Assembly: GCA_910577735.1 (NCBI GenBank)
Contig: CAJTOO010000026.1
Span: 289 to 46,984, forward strand
DNA length: 46,696 nt
Source of the DNA: an uncultured Lachnospiraceae bacterium
GTDB lineage: Bacteria > Bacillota > Clostridia > Lachnospirales > Lachnospiraceae
Reading direction: 5' to 3'
In this document: one piece after another, positions 39,891 through 46,696 of the stretch
How the letters are laid out: each line of letters opens with the position of its first letter
Position numbering within the stretch: the stretch's first letter is position 1
The notes under the pieces: model-generated
The model's input: the letters and a program-made list of their open reading frames with translations, nothing else
Told to the model about the DNA's origin: nothing
The model's database searches: none
Program-made: the position numbers and the translations under genes

Positions 39891-41027
39891 ATGGCTGTAT
39901 ACAAGGACAACGCTACGGGGACGTGGCGGGTTATCTACCGCTTTACCAACTGGAAAGGGGAGAGGAAACAGACACAAAAGAGGGGATTTGCAACCAAAAG
40001 GGAAGCGCAGGCTTGGGAGCATGAAGCAATGCTCAAACAGGGTGCAAAACTGGATATGACGTTTGGCAGTTTCTTTGAAGTGTACGAAGCCGACAAGAAA
40101 CAGCGTGTCAAGGAAAGCACTTGGGAGTCCAAAAGCCATGTGATAAGGACAAAGATTTTACCGTACTTTGAAAACCGCAAAATCGCAGAGATTGAAGCAA
40201 AGGACGTGATTGCGTGGCAGAATGAGTTGATGGCATACCGGGACGAGAAAGGCAAGCCCTATTCCGCAGATTATTTGAGGACGATACACGCACAACTGAC
40301 GGCGATATTCAACCATGCGGTAAACTTTTATAACCTGCCCTACAACCCTGCAAGGCGGGCGGGGACGATTGGGAGCGAAGCCGTTAAGGAAATGGACTTT
40401 TGGACGAAAGAGGAATATCTGAAATTTTCCGAAGCCATGATGGATAAGCCCCGTTCCTATTATGCGTTTGAAATGCTTTACTGGTGCGGTATGCGTTCCG
40501 GCGAACTTCTTGCCTTAACTCCTGCTGATATTGATTTTGAGAAACAGACGGTCACAATCAGCAAGACTTTCCACCGTTCCAAAGGGCGGGACATTATCAC
40601 AAGCCCTAAGACGAAAAAGAGCAACCGAACAATCAAAATGCCGCCGTTTCTCTGTGAGGAAATGCAGGAGTACATCAAAATGCTTTATGACATTAAGCCG
40701 GACGAAAGACTGTTTTCGGTCACAAAATCTTATCTTAGCCATGAAATGGAGCGTGGAGCAAAACAGGCAGGAGTAAAGAAAATAAGGGTGCATGACCTAC
40801 GCCATAGCGCAGTATCGCTTTTGTTGGATATGGGATTTTCGGTACTGGCGATTGGGGAGCGTATGGGGCATGAAGCGGAGAAAATCACTTACCGTTACGC
40901 CCATTTGTTTCCTACGGTGCAGACGGAAATGGCGGAGAAATTGGAAATGGAGAGAATGACAAAGGAGGAAAATCCTCTGCTCCTGCAAGGGCAGTCGCAT
41001 TTTCCTGCGGAAAACAGGGAGGATTAG
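39891..41027 (+). CDS. int: Tyrosine integrase of the mobilizable element
   Basis: A 378-residue site-specific recombinase. The N-terminal arm-binding domain (AVYKDNATGTWRVIYRFTNW) is followed by a SAM-like core-binding domain (about 55-165), then the catalytic domain: Arg202 in CGMRSGELLAL, His301 and Arg304 in HDLRHSAVSLLL, ERMGHE, and the nucleophilic Tyr in YRYAHLFP. It appears complete, unlike the two decayed recombinases in region 1. Its last 19 codons (ENPLLLQGQSHFP, then AENRED) are nearly repeated at the end of the next gene, see 40967 and 41343. The enzyme should integrate and excise the element, probably at the 3' end of guaA upstream. Confidence 0.93.
   Translation: MAVYKDNATGTWRVIYRFTNWKGERKQTQKRGFATKREAQAWEHEAMLKQGAKLDMTFGSFFEVYEADKKQRVKESTWESKSHVIRTKILPYFENRKIAEIEAKDVIAWQNELMAYRDEKGKPYSADYLRTIHAQLTAIFNHAVNFYNLPYNPARRAGTIGSEAVKEMDFWTKEEYLKFSEAMMDKPRSYYAFEMLYWCGMRSGELLALTPADIDFEKQTVTISKTFHRSKGRDIITSPKTKKSNRTIKMPPFLCEEMQEYIKMLYDIKPDERLFSVTKSYLSHEMERGAKQAGVKKIRVHDLRHSAVSLLLDMGFSVLAIGERMGHEAEKITYRYAHLFPTVQTEMAEKLEMERMTKEENPLLLQGQSHFPAENRED
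40967..41025 (+). repeat. 59-bp repeat copy 1: end of int plus mobC ribosome site
   Basis: Matches 41343-41401 at 57 of 59 positions. AATCCTC (40971-40977) can pair with GAGGATT (41019-41025), which contains the GGAGG ribosome site of the next gene; TTTTCC-tgc-GGAAAA forms an inner hairpin. Confidence 0.9.
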
Positions 41028-41031
41028 GAAC

Positions 41032-41403
41032 ATGGAAAAATCACTGGATTACAAGGGAAGATGGCGCAATCATACGGTGGCGTTCCGGGTATCGGACGAA
41101 GAAGCAAAGCTGTTGAATGATTTGGTGGCATTGTCGGGGCTGACAAAGCAGGACTACATCACAAGGCGGCTCTTATGCCGGGACGTTGTGGTGCAGGGCA
41201 ATCCGAGGGTGTATAAGGCACTGAAAAATCAGATGGCGGCAATCCATGAGGAATTGAAGCGCATGGAAAGCATAAGCCCGGACAATGACGAGCTGCTCTA
41301 CACGTTACAGGTAATCGCAATCACATTAGACGGTCTGAATAGGGAAAATCCTCTGCTCCTGCAAGGGCAGTCGCATTTTCCTACGGAAAACAAGGAGGAT
41401 TGA
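41032..41403 (+). CDS. mobC: MobC-like relaxosome accessory protein
   Basis: A 123-residue protein. The N-terminal strand and two helices (NHTVAFRVSDEEAKLLNDLV, ALSGLTKQDYITRRLL) form a ribbon-helix-helix of the MobC type, which helps the relaxase open DNA at oriT. The central helix is coiled-coil-like. The last 19 residues repeat the end of the integrase with two changes, a product of the 59-bp duplication. It lies four bases after int, inside the int-mobC-repA operon. Confidence 0.7.
   Translation: MEKSLDYKGRWRNHTVAFRVSDEEAKLLNDLVALSGLTKQDYITRRLLCRDVVVQGNPRVYKALKNQMAAIHEELKRMESISPDNDELLYTLQVIAITLDGLNRENPLLLQGQSHFPTENKED
41343..41401 (+). repeat. 59-bp repeat copy 2: end of mobC plus repA ribosome site
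   Basis: Second copy, 376 bases from the first, with the same AATCCTC (41347-41353) and GAGGATT (41395-41401) pairing that masks the ribosome site of the ATPase gene. It differs by two substitutions. Confidence 0.9.
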
Positions 41404-41405
41404 GA

Positions 41406-42539
41406 ATGACAGAAAAAAGAAAAACGACTGCTCCCGTATCATCTGTTGGCGCAGATGGGGAACAGTCGAACAATAAAAATCACAAAGAAATTATAGCAAA
41501 TGAAACAGCAAAAAACAATCTGCAAGCCACAAATTGCCTGGAGAAATCCGGGCAGGGCGGCGGGCTTCAAACGGTTTCCATGACAGAACTGTATGATACG
41601 GTGTACCCGCCGAGAACGCCTGTTGTGGACGGCTTTCTGTATGGCGGCACTTATCTCTTTGTGGGTGCGCCGAAAGTGGGAAAATCATTCTTTATGGGAC
41701 AGCTTGCCTATCATGTGGCTATGGGGCTTCCGCTGTGGAATTATCCCGTCCGAAAAGGGACGGTATTATATCTTGCATTGGAAGATGATTATGCAAGGCT
41801 TCAGCGGCGGCTGTCCGTCATGTTCGGCGTGGAGTGTGCAGACAATTTATTTTTTGCAACGCAGGCAAAGACGCTGAATGAGGGACTGGACGGAGAATTA
41901 GAGGGATTTCTAAAAGAGCATAAGGACGCAAGGTTGATTATTATTGATACGCTCCAAAAAGTGCGTGAGGTCGGCGGGGACAGGTACAGCTATTCCAGTG
42001 ACTATGAGATAGTGACAAAATTAAAATCATTCAGTGATAAATATGGTGTCTGCCTGTTGGTGGTTCATCATACCCGCAAGTTGGAGTCAGAGGACAGCTT
42101 CGATATGATTTCCGGCACAAACGGGCTTCTCGGTGCGGCAGACGGGGCGTTTATTATGCACAAGAAAAAGCGCACGGATAACACGGCAGTCATGGATATT
42201 GTGGGGCGTGACCAGCCCGATCAAGAACTGACTATAGAGTTTGACCGTGAACAGTGTATTTGGAAATTTCAGAAAGCGGAAACGGAATTGTGGAAACAGC
42301 CGCCCAATCCATTACTGGAAGCAATCAACGAATTTCTGACAGAGGAAATGCAGGAATGGGAGGGGACGGCAACGGAACTTCTGAAACAGTTGCCGGATAT
42401 GCAGTTGTCGGCTAACGTACTTTCCCGGAGATTAAATGTAGTGAACAGCCAGTTGCTTAATGACTACGGCATTTTCTATGACAACAAGCGGGGGCATGAG
42501 AGAAAAATCATTCTGAAACGGCTGGAGCCGAAAGCGTAA
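41406..42539 (+). CDS. RepA-like RecA-fold ATPase (replicative helicase type)
   Basis: A 377-residue protein. After an Asn/Thr-rich disordered N-terminus (to about 60), the RecA/AAA_25 core shows Walker A GAPKVGKSF (near 90), RLIIIDTLQKVRE as Walker B (near 180), and LLVVHHTRK with the conserved His pair. This is the fold of plasmid RepA hexameric helicases. A C-terminal winged helix-like part (TELLKQLPDMQLSANVLSRR) may bind DNA. ATG 41406 is used since a TTG at 41400 lies in the ribosome site. Such a gene in an integrative element suggests plasmid-like replication after excision. Confidence 0.78.
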   Translation: MTEKRKTTAPVSSVGADGEQSNNKNHKEIIANETAKNNLQATNCLEKSGQGGGLQTVSMTELYDTVYPPRTPVVDGFLYGGTYLFVGAPKVGKSFFMGQLAYHVAMGLPLWNYPVRKGTVLYLALEDDYARLQRRLSVMFGVECADNLFFATQAKTLNEGLDGELEGFLKEHKDARLIIIDTLQKVREVGGDRYSYSSDYEIVTKLKSFSDKYGVCLLVVHHTRKLESEDSFDMISGTNGLLGAADGAFIMHKKKRTDNTAVMDIVGRDQPDQELTIEFDREQCIWKFQKAETELWKQPPNPLLEAINEFLTEEMQEWEGTATELLKQLPDMQLSANVLSRRLNVVNSQLLNDYGIFYDNKRGHERKIILKRLEPKA

Positions 42540-42540
42540 A

Positions 42541-42834
42541 GTGCGACGATATGCGTCGGTTGCGACGGTATTTTTGATAGCGGGGCGGTATAGAAAATAT
42601 CGACGCTATCGACGCAAACCGACGCATGGGGGAGCAGTAAAGCGGCGAAAAGCCGCTCACCGTCCGCAAGGACGGTATGCTGTCCAACGGACAGCTTGCC
42701 CCGGCAGGGCGCAAAGGCACTTTTGATAGAGCGTAGCCTGTCGAAAGTGCTTTTGCGTTACTTTCGCAGAAAGTAACAAAGGCTATGCGCCGTATCCGGC
42801 GCTTATTACCCCATAGGGAGAAAGGGAAAATTGA
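42541..42834. other. Candidate origin of transfer (oriT): hairpin array before the relaxase
   Basis: No gene. Inverted repeats: ATGCGTCGGT (42551-42560) with ACCGACGCAT (42618-42627), enclosing GATAGCG/CGCTATC. Then hairpins AGCGGC/GCCGCT (42641-42657), ACCGTCC-gcaa-GGACGGT (42659-42676), GCTGTCC-aac-GGACAGC (42679-42695), GCACTTT/AAAGTGC (42717-42750), GTTACTTTC-gca-GAAAGTAAC (42757-42777) and GCGCC/GGCGC (42787-42802). MOBV relaxases act just upstream of their own gene; the last two hairpins are the best nick-region candidates. Confidence 0.65.
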
Positions 42835-44205
42835 TTGAAGCGGACTATCAGCGTTATGACAGGGAAAGGCTCTGTCAACCATAACAGCAGAAAATTCCAC
42901 GCAAAGAACACTGACCCAGAGCGGAGCTGTCTGAATGTGGAATACTGCAATGAAAATATCAAAGACGTATACCACGAATTATTTGATGAAGCACTTATCT
43001 GGTACAATGAGAAGCAGACCAGAAGTGACCGCAGGATTGATGATTACTATGAGAAAATTTGTTCCGGCAAACAGGAGAAGCCATTCCATGAGATTATTTT
43101 GCAGATAGGCAACAAGGACGATATGGGGGCAAAGACAGAGAACGGACAGCTTGCGGCAAAAATACTTGATGAATATATGCAGGACTTTCAGTGGCGCAAT
43201 CCTACATTAAGGGTGTTTTCGGCACATCTCCACATGGACGAAGCCACGCCACATCTGCATATAGATTTTATACCTTATACGACTGGAAGCAAGAGAGGGC
43301 TTGAAACAAGGGTGTCATTAAAAAAGGCATTGGCAGAACTCGGCTTTAAGGGCGGCACAAGGAGCGAAACAGAACGTAACCAGTGGGTAGCGGCAGAGAA
43401 AGAACGGCTTGCGGAGATTATGCTAAAGCATGATATTGAGTGGGAGAAGAAAGGAACGCATGAGAAGCATTTATCTGTACTCGATTTTGAGAAGCAGGAG
43501 CGACAAAAAGAGGTTGCGGAACTGGAACAGACAATCTCCGGCAGTAAAGAGGAATTAGCCGGTATTCTTCATCGGCAGATAGCGGCAGGACGGGAAACGG
43601 AGCAGATACGGAAAGAGGGCGAAGCGATCCGGCAGGAAGTATCAGAACTTTCTGCTACGAATCTTCTTTTGAAAGTGCAGACGGAAACACTGACAGAAGA
43701 TAAGGAAAAGCTGCTGACTGAAAATGAAAAATTGGAGAAACAGCAGAAAAAGTTGCAGCAGGAACTTAACAAAATGGTGCAGTCAAAGGAAGTCATGGAG
43801 CGCAATATACACGCCTATGATGAAGATATGAAATGGCAGTTGGCAGAGCCGGGGGCATTGATGAGCGCAAAGAATTATCGGGATAAAAAGGCACTTCCGC
43901 TTGTAGAGAAATTGAAAGAGGTCGTTAAAAATCTGACTATCAAATGCGTACAGCTTACGGAACAGGGTAAGAAGCTGACCGCTAAATTGGACGGGCAACA
44001 GAAGCAGATTAGCTGTTTGACGGATAAGGTTATGGAGCAGAGCGATACCATAGAGCAATTGCAGGAGAAAACGTCTGATTTGGGGCGTTTGGAGCGTCAT
44101 TTAGGCAGAGAGCAGGTGCAGTTGATAGTAGAACGGTCAAAGGCGTTAGAACAGGCAGAGAGGGTAAATAAACGCCCGAAACGTGCCTTTGAAATGAGCC
44201 GATAA
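42835..44205 (+). CDS. mob: MOBV relaxase (Mob/Pre family)
   Basis: A 456-residue plasmid-type relaxase that nicks oriT and pilots DNA into a host-supplied conjugation channel. The start KRTISVMTGKGSVNHNSRKF is typical. The metal-binding motif AHLHMDEATPHLHIDF (about residues 131-147) is the H-x-D-E-x-T-P-H-x-H of MOBV enzymes. From about residue 215 on it is a long coiled coil (repeated EL, EK and QK heptads), then a basic end NKRPKRAFEMSR. The start is taken as TTG 42835 after GGGAGAAAGG; ATG 42856 is the alternative. No type IV secretion genes are present, so the element is mobilizable, not self-transmissible. Confidence 0.9.
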   Translation: MKRTISVMTGKGSVNHNSRKFHAKNTDPERSCLNVEYCNENIKDVYHELFDEALIWYNEKQTRSDRRIDDYYEKICSGKQEKPFHEIILQIGNKDDMGAKTENGQLAAKILDEYMQDFQWRNPTLRVFSAHLHMDEATPHLHIDFIPYTTGSKRGLETRVSLKKALAELGFKGGTRSETERNQWVAAEKERLAEIMLKHDIEWEKKGTHEKHLSVLDFEKQERQKEVAELEQTISGSKEELAGILHRQIAAGRETEQIRKEGEAIRQEVSELSATNLLLKVQTETLTEDKEKLLTENEKLEKQQKKLQQELNKMVQSKEVMERNIHAYDEDMKWQLAEPGALMSAKNYRDKKALPLVEKLKEVVKNLTIKCVQLTEQGKKLTAKLDGQQKQISCLTDKVMEQSDTIEQLQEKTSDLGRLERHLGREQVQLIVERSKALEQAERVNKRPKRAFEMSR

Positions 44206-44224
44206 GAAAGGGGATTGATAGGAT

Positions 44225-44539
44225 ATGACGGATATGGAAAAGAAAGTCATGGTGCGGCTGTGTGCTAAAATCGTGGCAGAAACAGATCTATACGAAACGG
44301 ACAAGGAAGTGAAAAATCTGATAGACTGGGTATGCTTATCAGAGCAGATAAAGGAAAACAATAATACAATCCGCAATCTGACCGGGGAATATAAAAAGAT
44401 AGAGCCGGATTGCCGGGAGGGAGTACGGGCGCAGTTGGAGCGTATGAAAGAACTGTGCAGAGAGCGGAATAATCTGTATGAAAAGCAGAACGATTTGAAA
44501 GGGCAGAAACAGAAGCTTGAAAAGTCGTTAGAACGATAA
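44225..44539 (+). CDS. Small coiled-coil protein after the relaxase
   Basis: A 104-residue, highly charged helical protein (MTDMEKKVMVRLCAKIVAET, later KELCRERNNLYEKQNDLKGQ and KQKLEKSLER). No enzymatic motif. It begins 20 bases after mob and is probably co-transcribed. It may be an accessory relaxosome or structural protein. ATG 44234 (MEKKVMV) is an alternative start. No family recognised. Confidence 0.6.
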   Translation: MTDMEKKVMVRLCAKIVAETDLYETDKEVKNLIDWVCLSEQIKENNNTIRNLTGEYKKIEPDCREGVRAQLERMKELCRERNNLYEKQNDLKGQKQKLEKSLER

Positions 44540-44646
44540 GAGATGTGGGGCGTGGCGGTTGCTATGCCCTGTATTTTATAGTGGCAGATACAGAAAGAAA
44601 GTGCTATAATCGAAAGCATGATTTAAGATATGGGAGATGGAACGGC

Positions 44647-45096
44647 ATGGAAATAAATGTTGAGGATAATTTTTCGCTGTTGTTTGATAAAAATAATAAT
44701 ACGGCATACAAGGCATTGCAGACGTTACAGAAAGAATGTGAGGAATCTGCCAAGGTATATTGTTATATGGATAAATTAGCTGATATGATTGACAGTGATA
44801 ATTCCTATATTCGTACAAGAGGGCTTACGCTGATTGCCTATAACGCTAAATGGGATAAAGACAATAAAATTGATGAAATCATAGACGAATATTTGAAGCA
44901 TATAGAAGATGTTAAGCCGATAACGGCAAGACAGTGTATAAAATTACTGCCTATGATTGCAAAGAATAAGCCGGAATTAAAGTGTGATATTGTTTCCGCA
45001 CTGCAAAAAGCAGATACATCTATTTATGCAGACAGTATGCAACCATTGGTCTATAAGGATATTCAAAATTCTTTGGCAGAGCTAGAGAAGCTATAA
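44647..45096 (+). CDS. Hypothetical helical-repeat (HEAT-like) protein
   Basis: A 149-residue protein from ATG 44647 (MEINVEDNFSLLFDKNNN). The pattern of paired helices (SYIRTRGLTLIAYNAKWDKD, KPITARQCIKLLPMIAKNKP, ELKCDIVSALQKADTSIY) is that of HEAT-repeat proteins, which bind other proteins. The longer frame from 44545 has no ribosome site before its start and crosses the previous gap. Role unknown; it may be cargo of the element or the first host gene beyond it. Confidence 0.65.
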   Translation: MEINVEDNFSLLFDKNNNTAYKALQTLQKECEESAKVYCYMDKLADMIDSDNSYIRTRGLTLIAYNAKWDKDNKIDEIIDEYLKHIEDVKPITARQCIKLLPMIAKNKPELKCDIVSALQKADTSIYADSMQPLVYKDIQNSLAELEKL

Positions 45097-45126
45097 ATTA
45101 ATTGGGATTTTAAAGAGTGTGGAGTA

Positions 45127-45888
45127 ATGAATAACTGGTTTACAATAGATAAAATTGATGTAAATACATATATTATCAGTGAATACCGGCATTGGGAGGA
45201 AACGCATTGCTATCTGTTGAATGGAAATACCCGAAGTTTGCTTTTTGATACGGGGCTTGGCATTTCCAATATCTATGAAGAAGTGCTAAAACTTACCGAT
45301 AAGCCAATTACGGCAATAGCAACGCATATTCACTGGGATCATATTGGAGGGCACAAGTATTTCACGGATTTTTATGCTCATGCTGATGAATTGGATTGGC
45401 TGAATGGTAAATTCCCTTTATCAATCGAAACGATAAGAGAGATGGTCGTAGACCGCTGTGATTTACCCGAAGGTTTTTGCGTGAGCGATTATGAATTGTT
45501 TCAGGGTATGCCAACAAAAGTTCTGACAGACCATGACATCATTGATATTGGCGGCAGGGAAATTGAAGTGCTGCATACTCCCGGACACTCTCCGGGGCAT
45601 TTGTGCTTTTGGGAAAAAAGCAGGGGATATTTATTTACTGGCGATTTGGTTTATAAAGATATTCTGTTTGCTTATTATCCGTCTACTGACCCGGAAGCAT
45701 ATCTTGATTCTTTGGAAAAAGTTGCGGCATTGCCTGTAAAGGAAGTATTTCCTGCACACCATTCACTGGATATAAAGCCGGAAATCCTAATTCGTATGCG
45801 GGAAGCGTTTAGAAATCTCAAGGCAGACGGAAAACTTCATCATGGAAGTGGGACATTTAATTATGGGGATTGGGGAGTATGGTTATAA
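45127..45888 (+). CDS. Metallo-beta-lactamase-fold hydrolase
   Basis: A 253-residue soluble protein. The metal motif THIHWDHIGG (H-x-H-x-D-H, near residue 72), the third His in TPGHSPGHLCF, Asp in FTGDLVYKD and the last His in FPAHHSLD give a complete binuclear zinc site of the glyoxalase II-like branch. The Trp-rich C-terminus (NYGDWGVWL) is distinctive. Substrate unknown; lactonase, glyoxalase-type thioesterase or other ester hydrolysis are all possible. It follows the HEAT-like gene by 30 bases and precedes a perfect palindrome. Confidence 0.88.
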   Translation: MNNWFTIDKIDVNTYIISEYRHWEETHCYLLNGNTRSLLFDTGLGISNIYEEVLKLTDKPITAIATHIHWDHIGGHKYFTDFYAHADELDWLNGKFPLSIETIREMVVDRCDLPEGFCVSDYELFQGMPTKVLTDHDIIDIGGREIEVLHTPGHSPGHLCFWEKSRGYLFTGDLVYKDILFAYYPSTDPEAYLDSLEKVAALPVKEVFPAHHSLDIKPEILIRMREAFRNLKADGKLHHGSGTFNYGDWGVWL

Positions 45889-45934
45889 GAAATAGACTGT
45901 GACAAAGATAATGTTTCCGTTGTTGATAGTTGTC

Positions 45935-45954
45935 ACATGGTGCTAGCACCATGT
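45935..45954. repeat. 20-bp perfect palindrome
   Basis: ACATGGTGCT followed directly by its reverse complement, with no loop. No T run follows. It lies between the hydrolase stop and the yjdF riboswitch, suitable for a dimeric repressor or as a recombination remnant. Confidence 0.85.
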
Positions 45955-46059
45955 AAGTTAAAGCGGATAAGGGAAATGATAATATGGCAACTTGAAGTTA
46001 TATGAGGATTGCCATATTTTTGTGGAAAAATGGGTGTTTATGTGGTAATATATAAGAGC

Positions 46060-46165
46060 AAAGATAAAAACACAACGCAAGGCAAGCCTGCAGAACTGGT
46101 AGGTAGTCCAGTCGCACCGATTTGGTGTAAGTAGCCCTCCCTCCTTAGGGTCGTCCATTCTTTGT
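46060..46165 (+). ncRNA. yjdF riboswitch (azaaromatic-sensing RNA)
   Basis: The leader of the yjdF gene contains the conserved-looking stretch CTGGTAGGTAGTCCAGTCGC, then CACCGATTTGGTGTAAGTAG and CCCTCC...TTAGGG, forming at least three helices (CTGG/CCAG, CACC/GGTG, CCT/AGG). Position and content match the yjdF motif RNA, which responds to heteroaromatic amines and raises translation of yjdF. Exact ends are estimated; covariance matching was not run. Confidence 0.7.
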
Positions 46166-46195
46166 TCATTACAATTATTTTAAGGAGGAATTGCC

Positions 46196-46612
46196 ATGGA
46201 CAAAGTATCGGGAAAGTTGACAGTATTTTTTGAAGAACCCTTTTGGGTGGGAGTGTTTGATCGTGTATCAGATGGAAAGCTATCTGTATGTAAGGTTGCG
46301 TTTGGTGCAGAACCCAAAGACTATGAGGTATATGACTTCGTTCTGAAAAATTACTATCGGTTAAGATTTAGTCCGGCTGTGGCAATTGATGTAAAAGAAG
46401 TCGGTCGCAATCCTAAACGAGTGCAGCGTGAAGTACGGAAACAGATAAAGAATACAGGGATAGGTACAAAATCGCAACAGGCTTTGAAATTACAGCAGGA
46501 GCAGTTGAAAACTGAACGTAAGACCGTGAGCCGAGAACAACGAGAGGCAGAGAAGCAGCGGCAGTTTGAACTGAAACAGCAGAAAAGGAAAGAAAAGCAC
46601 AGGGGTAGGTAA
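46196..46612 (+). CDS. yjdF: YjdF family protein (DUF2992)
   Basis: A 138-residue cytoplasmic protein. The N-terminal beta-rich part (GKLTVFFEEPFWVGVFDR, CKVAFGAEPKDYEVYDFVL, YRLRFSPA) is the YjdF/DUF2992 hallmark, and the C-terminal third is a basic Gln/Lys/Arg helix (REAEKQRQFELKQQKRKEKH). AAGGAGG precedes ATG 46196. The family is of unknown biochemistry but lies behind a riboswitch for toxic azaaromatic compounds, which suggests a detoxification or resistance role; that riboswitch is present here (46060-46165). Confidence 0.93.
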   Translation: MDKVSGKLTVFFEEPFWVGVFDRVSDGKLSVCKVAFGAEPKDYEVYDFVLKNYYRLRFSPAVAIDVKEVGRNPKRVQREVRKQIKNTGIGTKSQQALKLQQEQLKTERKTVSREQREAEKQRQFELKQQKRKEKHRGR

Positions 46613-46672
46613 CATCTGCCCCGGCGTTTCTCTATTAACTTCTAGTGTGCCGACACGTTGATATTTAGATTT

Positions 46673-46696
46673 ACTACTGCCTCTTTAGGCAGTAGT
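46673..46696 (+). terminator. Hairpin at the window edge, probable yjdF terminator
   Basis: ACTACTGCC (46673-46681) and GGCAGTAGT (46688-46696) form a perfect 9-bp stem with a 6-nt loop. The window ends at the last stem base, so a following T run cannot be checked. Confidence 0.6.

Noticed and set aside
40967..41401. CRISPR-like or attachment-site interpretation of the 59-bp repeats
   Set aside because: Only two copies, both within coding ends and tied to ribosome sites; spacing is a whole gene, so neither a CRISPR nor an att pair is sensible.
42508..42975. Minus-strand frame of 155 codons across the oriT region
   Set aside because: Covers hairpin-rich non-coding DNA and the relaxase start antisense; no start signals.

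Overview
The window looks like chromosomal DNA of a gut-type Firmicute, most likely Lachnospiraceae (Clostridia). This rests on strong AGGAGG-type ribosome sites, the Rpn-like and ABC-2 families present, a cytoplasmic glycoside-degrading locus with an ATPase-less sugar importer, a MOBV mobilizable element and a yjdF riboswitch. No rRNA, tRNA or CRISPR array was found. All family names are from reading the translations, not from a search.

Region 1 (1-14500) is a patchwork of decayed accessory genes. It holds a broken tyrosine recombinase whose start looks like an IS3 OrfA start, two Rpn-like nuclease genes (one frameshifted), an AT-rich unknown gene split by an in-frame stop, a ParE-type toxin-antitoxin pair, a decapitated and frameshifted DUF4238 gene, an apparently intact RloA-RloB (AbiL-like) defence pair, a KAP NTPase fragment cut off at a deleted XerC/D-like recombinase, two phage-like small genes, an IS200/IS605 stub, and a Fic protein with a three-site operator. 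It reads as a degenerating defence and mobile-element island.

Region 2 (15141-34476) is one coherent co-directional carbohydrate locus: ROK sugar kinase, GH38 alpha-mannosidase, GmhA-like SIS isomerase, solute-binding lipoprotein with two permeases, ROK-type repressor, GH36/raffinose-synthase-like alpha-galactosidase, FGGY kinase, GH13_18 sucrose-phosphorylase-like enzyme, large FAD oxidoreductase and a second GH38. All enzymes lack signal peptides, so an oligosaccharide or glycoside is probably imported whole and dismantled in the cytoplasm. The gene combination does not match a textbook pathway and is the best candidate for an undescribed system. GmhA-like and sedoheptulokinase-like members suggest a possible heptose or sedoheptulose branch, which is inference only.

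Region 3 (34515-38620) has a three-gene ABC-2 exporter followed by guaA. The GuaA is shortened: its glutaminase domain is reduced to about 110 residues and lacks the catalytic Cys.

Region 4 (38745-about 44600, perhaps to the window end) is a compact integrative mobilizable element immediately after guaA: XRE repressor diverging from an excisionase-like gene, tyrosine integrase, MobC-like protein, RepA-like ATPase, hairpin-rich oriT candidate and MOBV relaxase. A 59-bp duplicated segment carrying a Shine-Dalgarno-sequestering stem lies at the ends of both int and mobC. The tail carries a repeat-like protein, a metallo-beta-lactamase-fold hydrolase, a 20-bp perfect palindrome, and a yjdF riboswitch with its yjdF gene.
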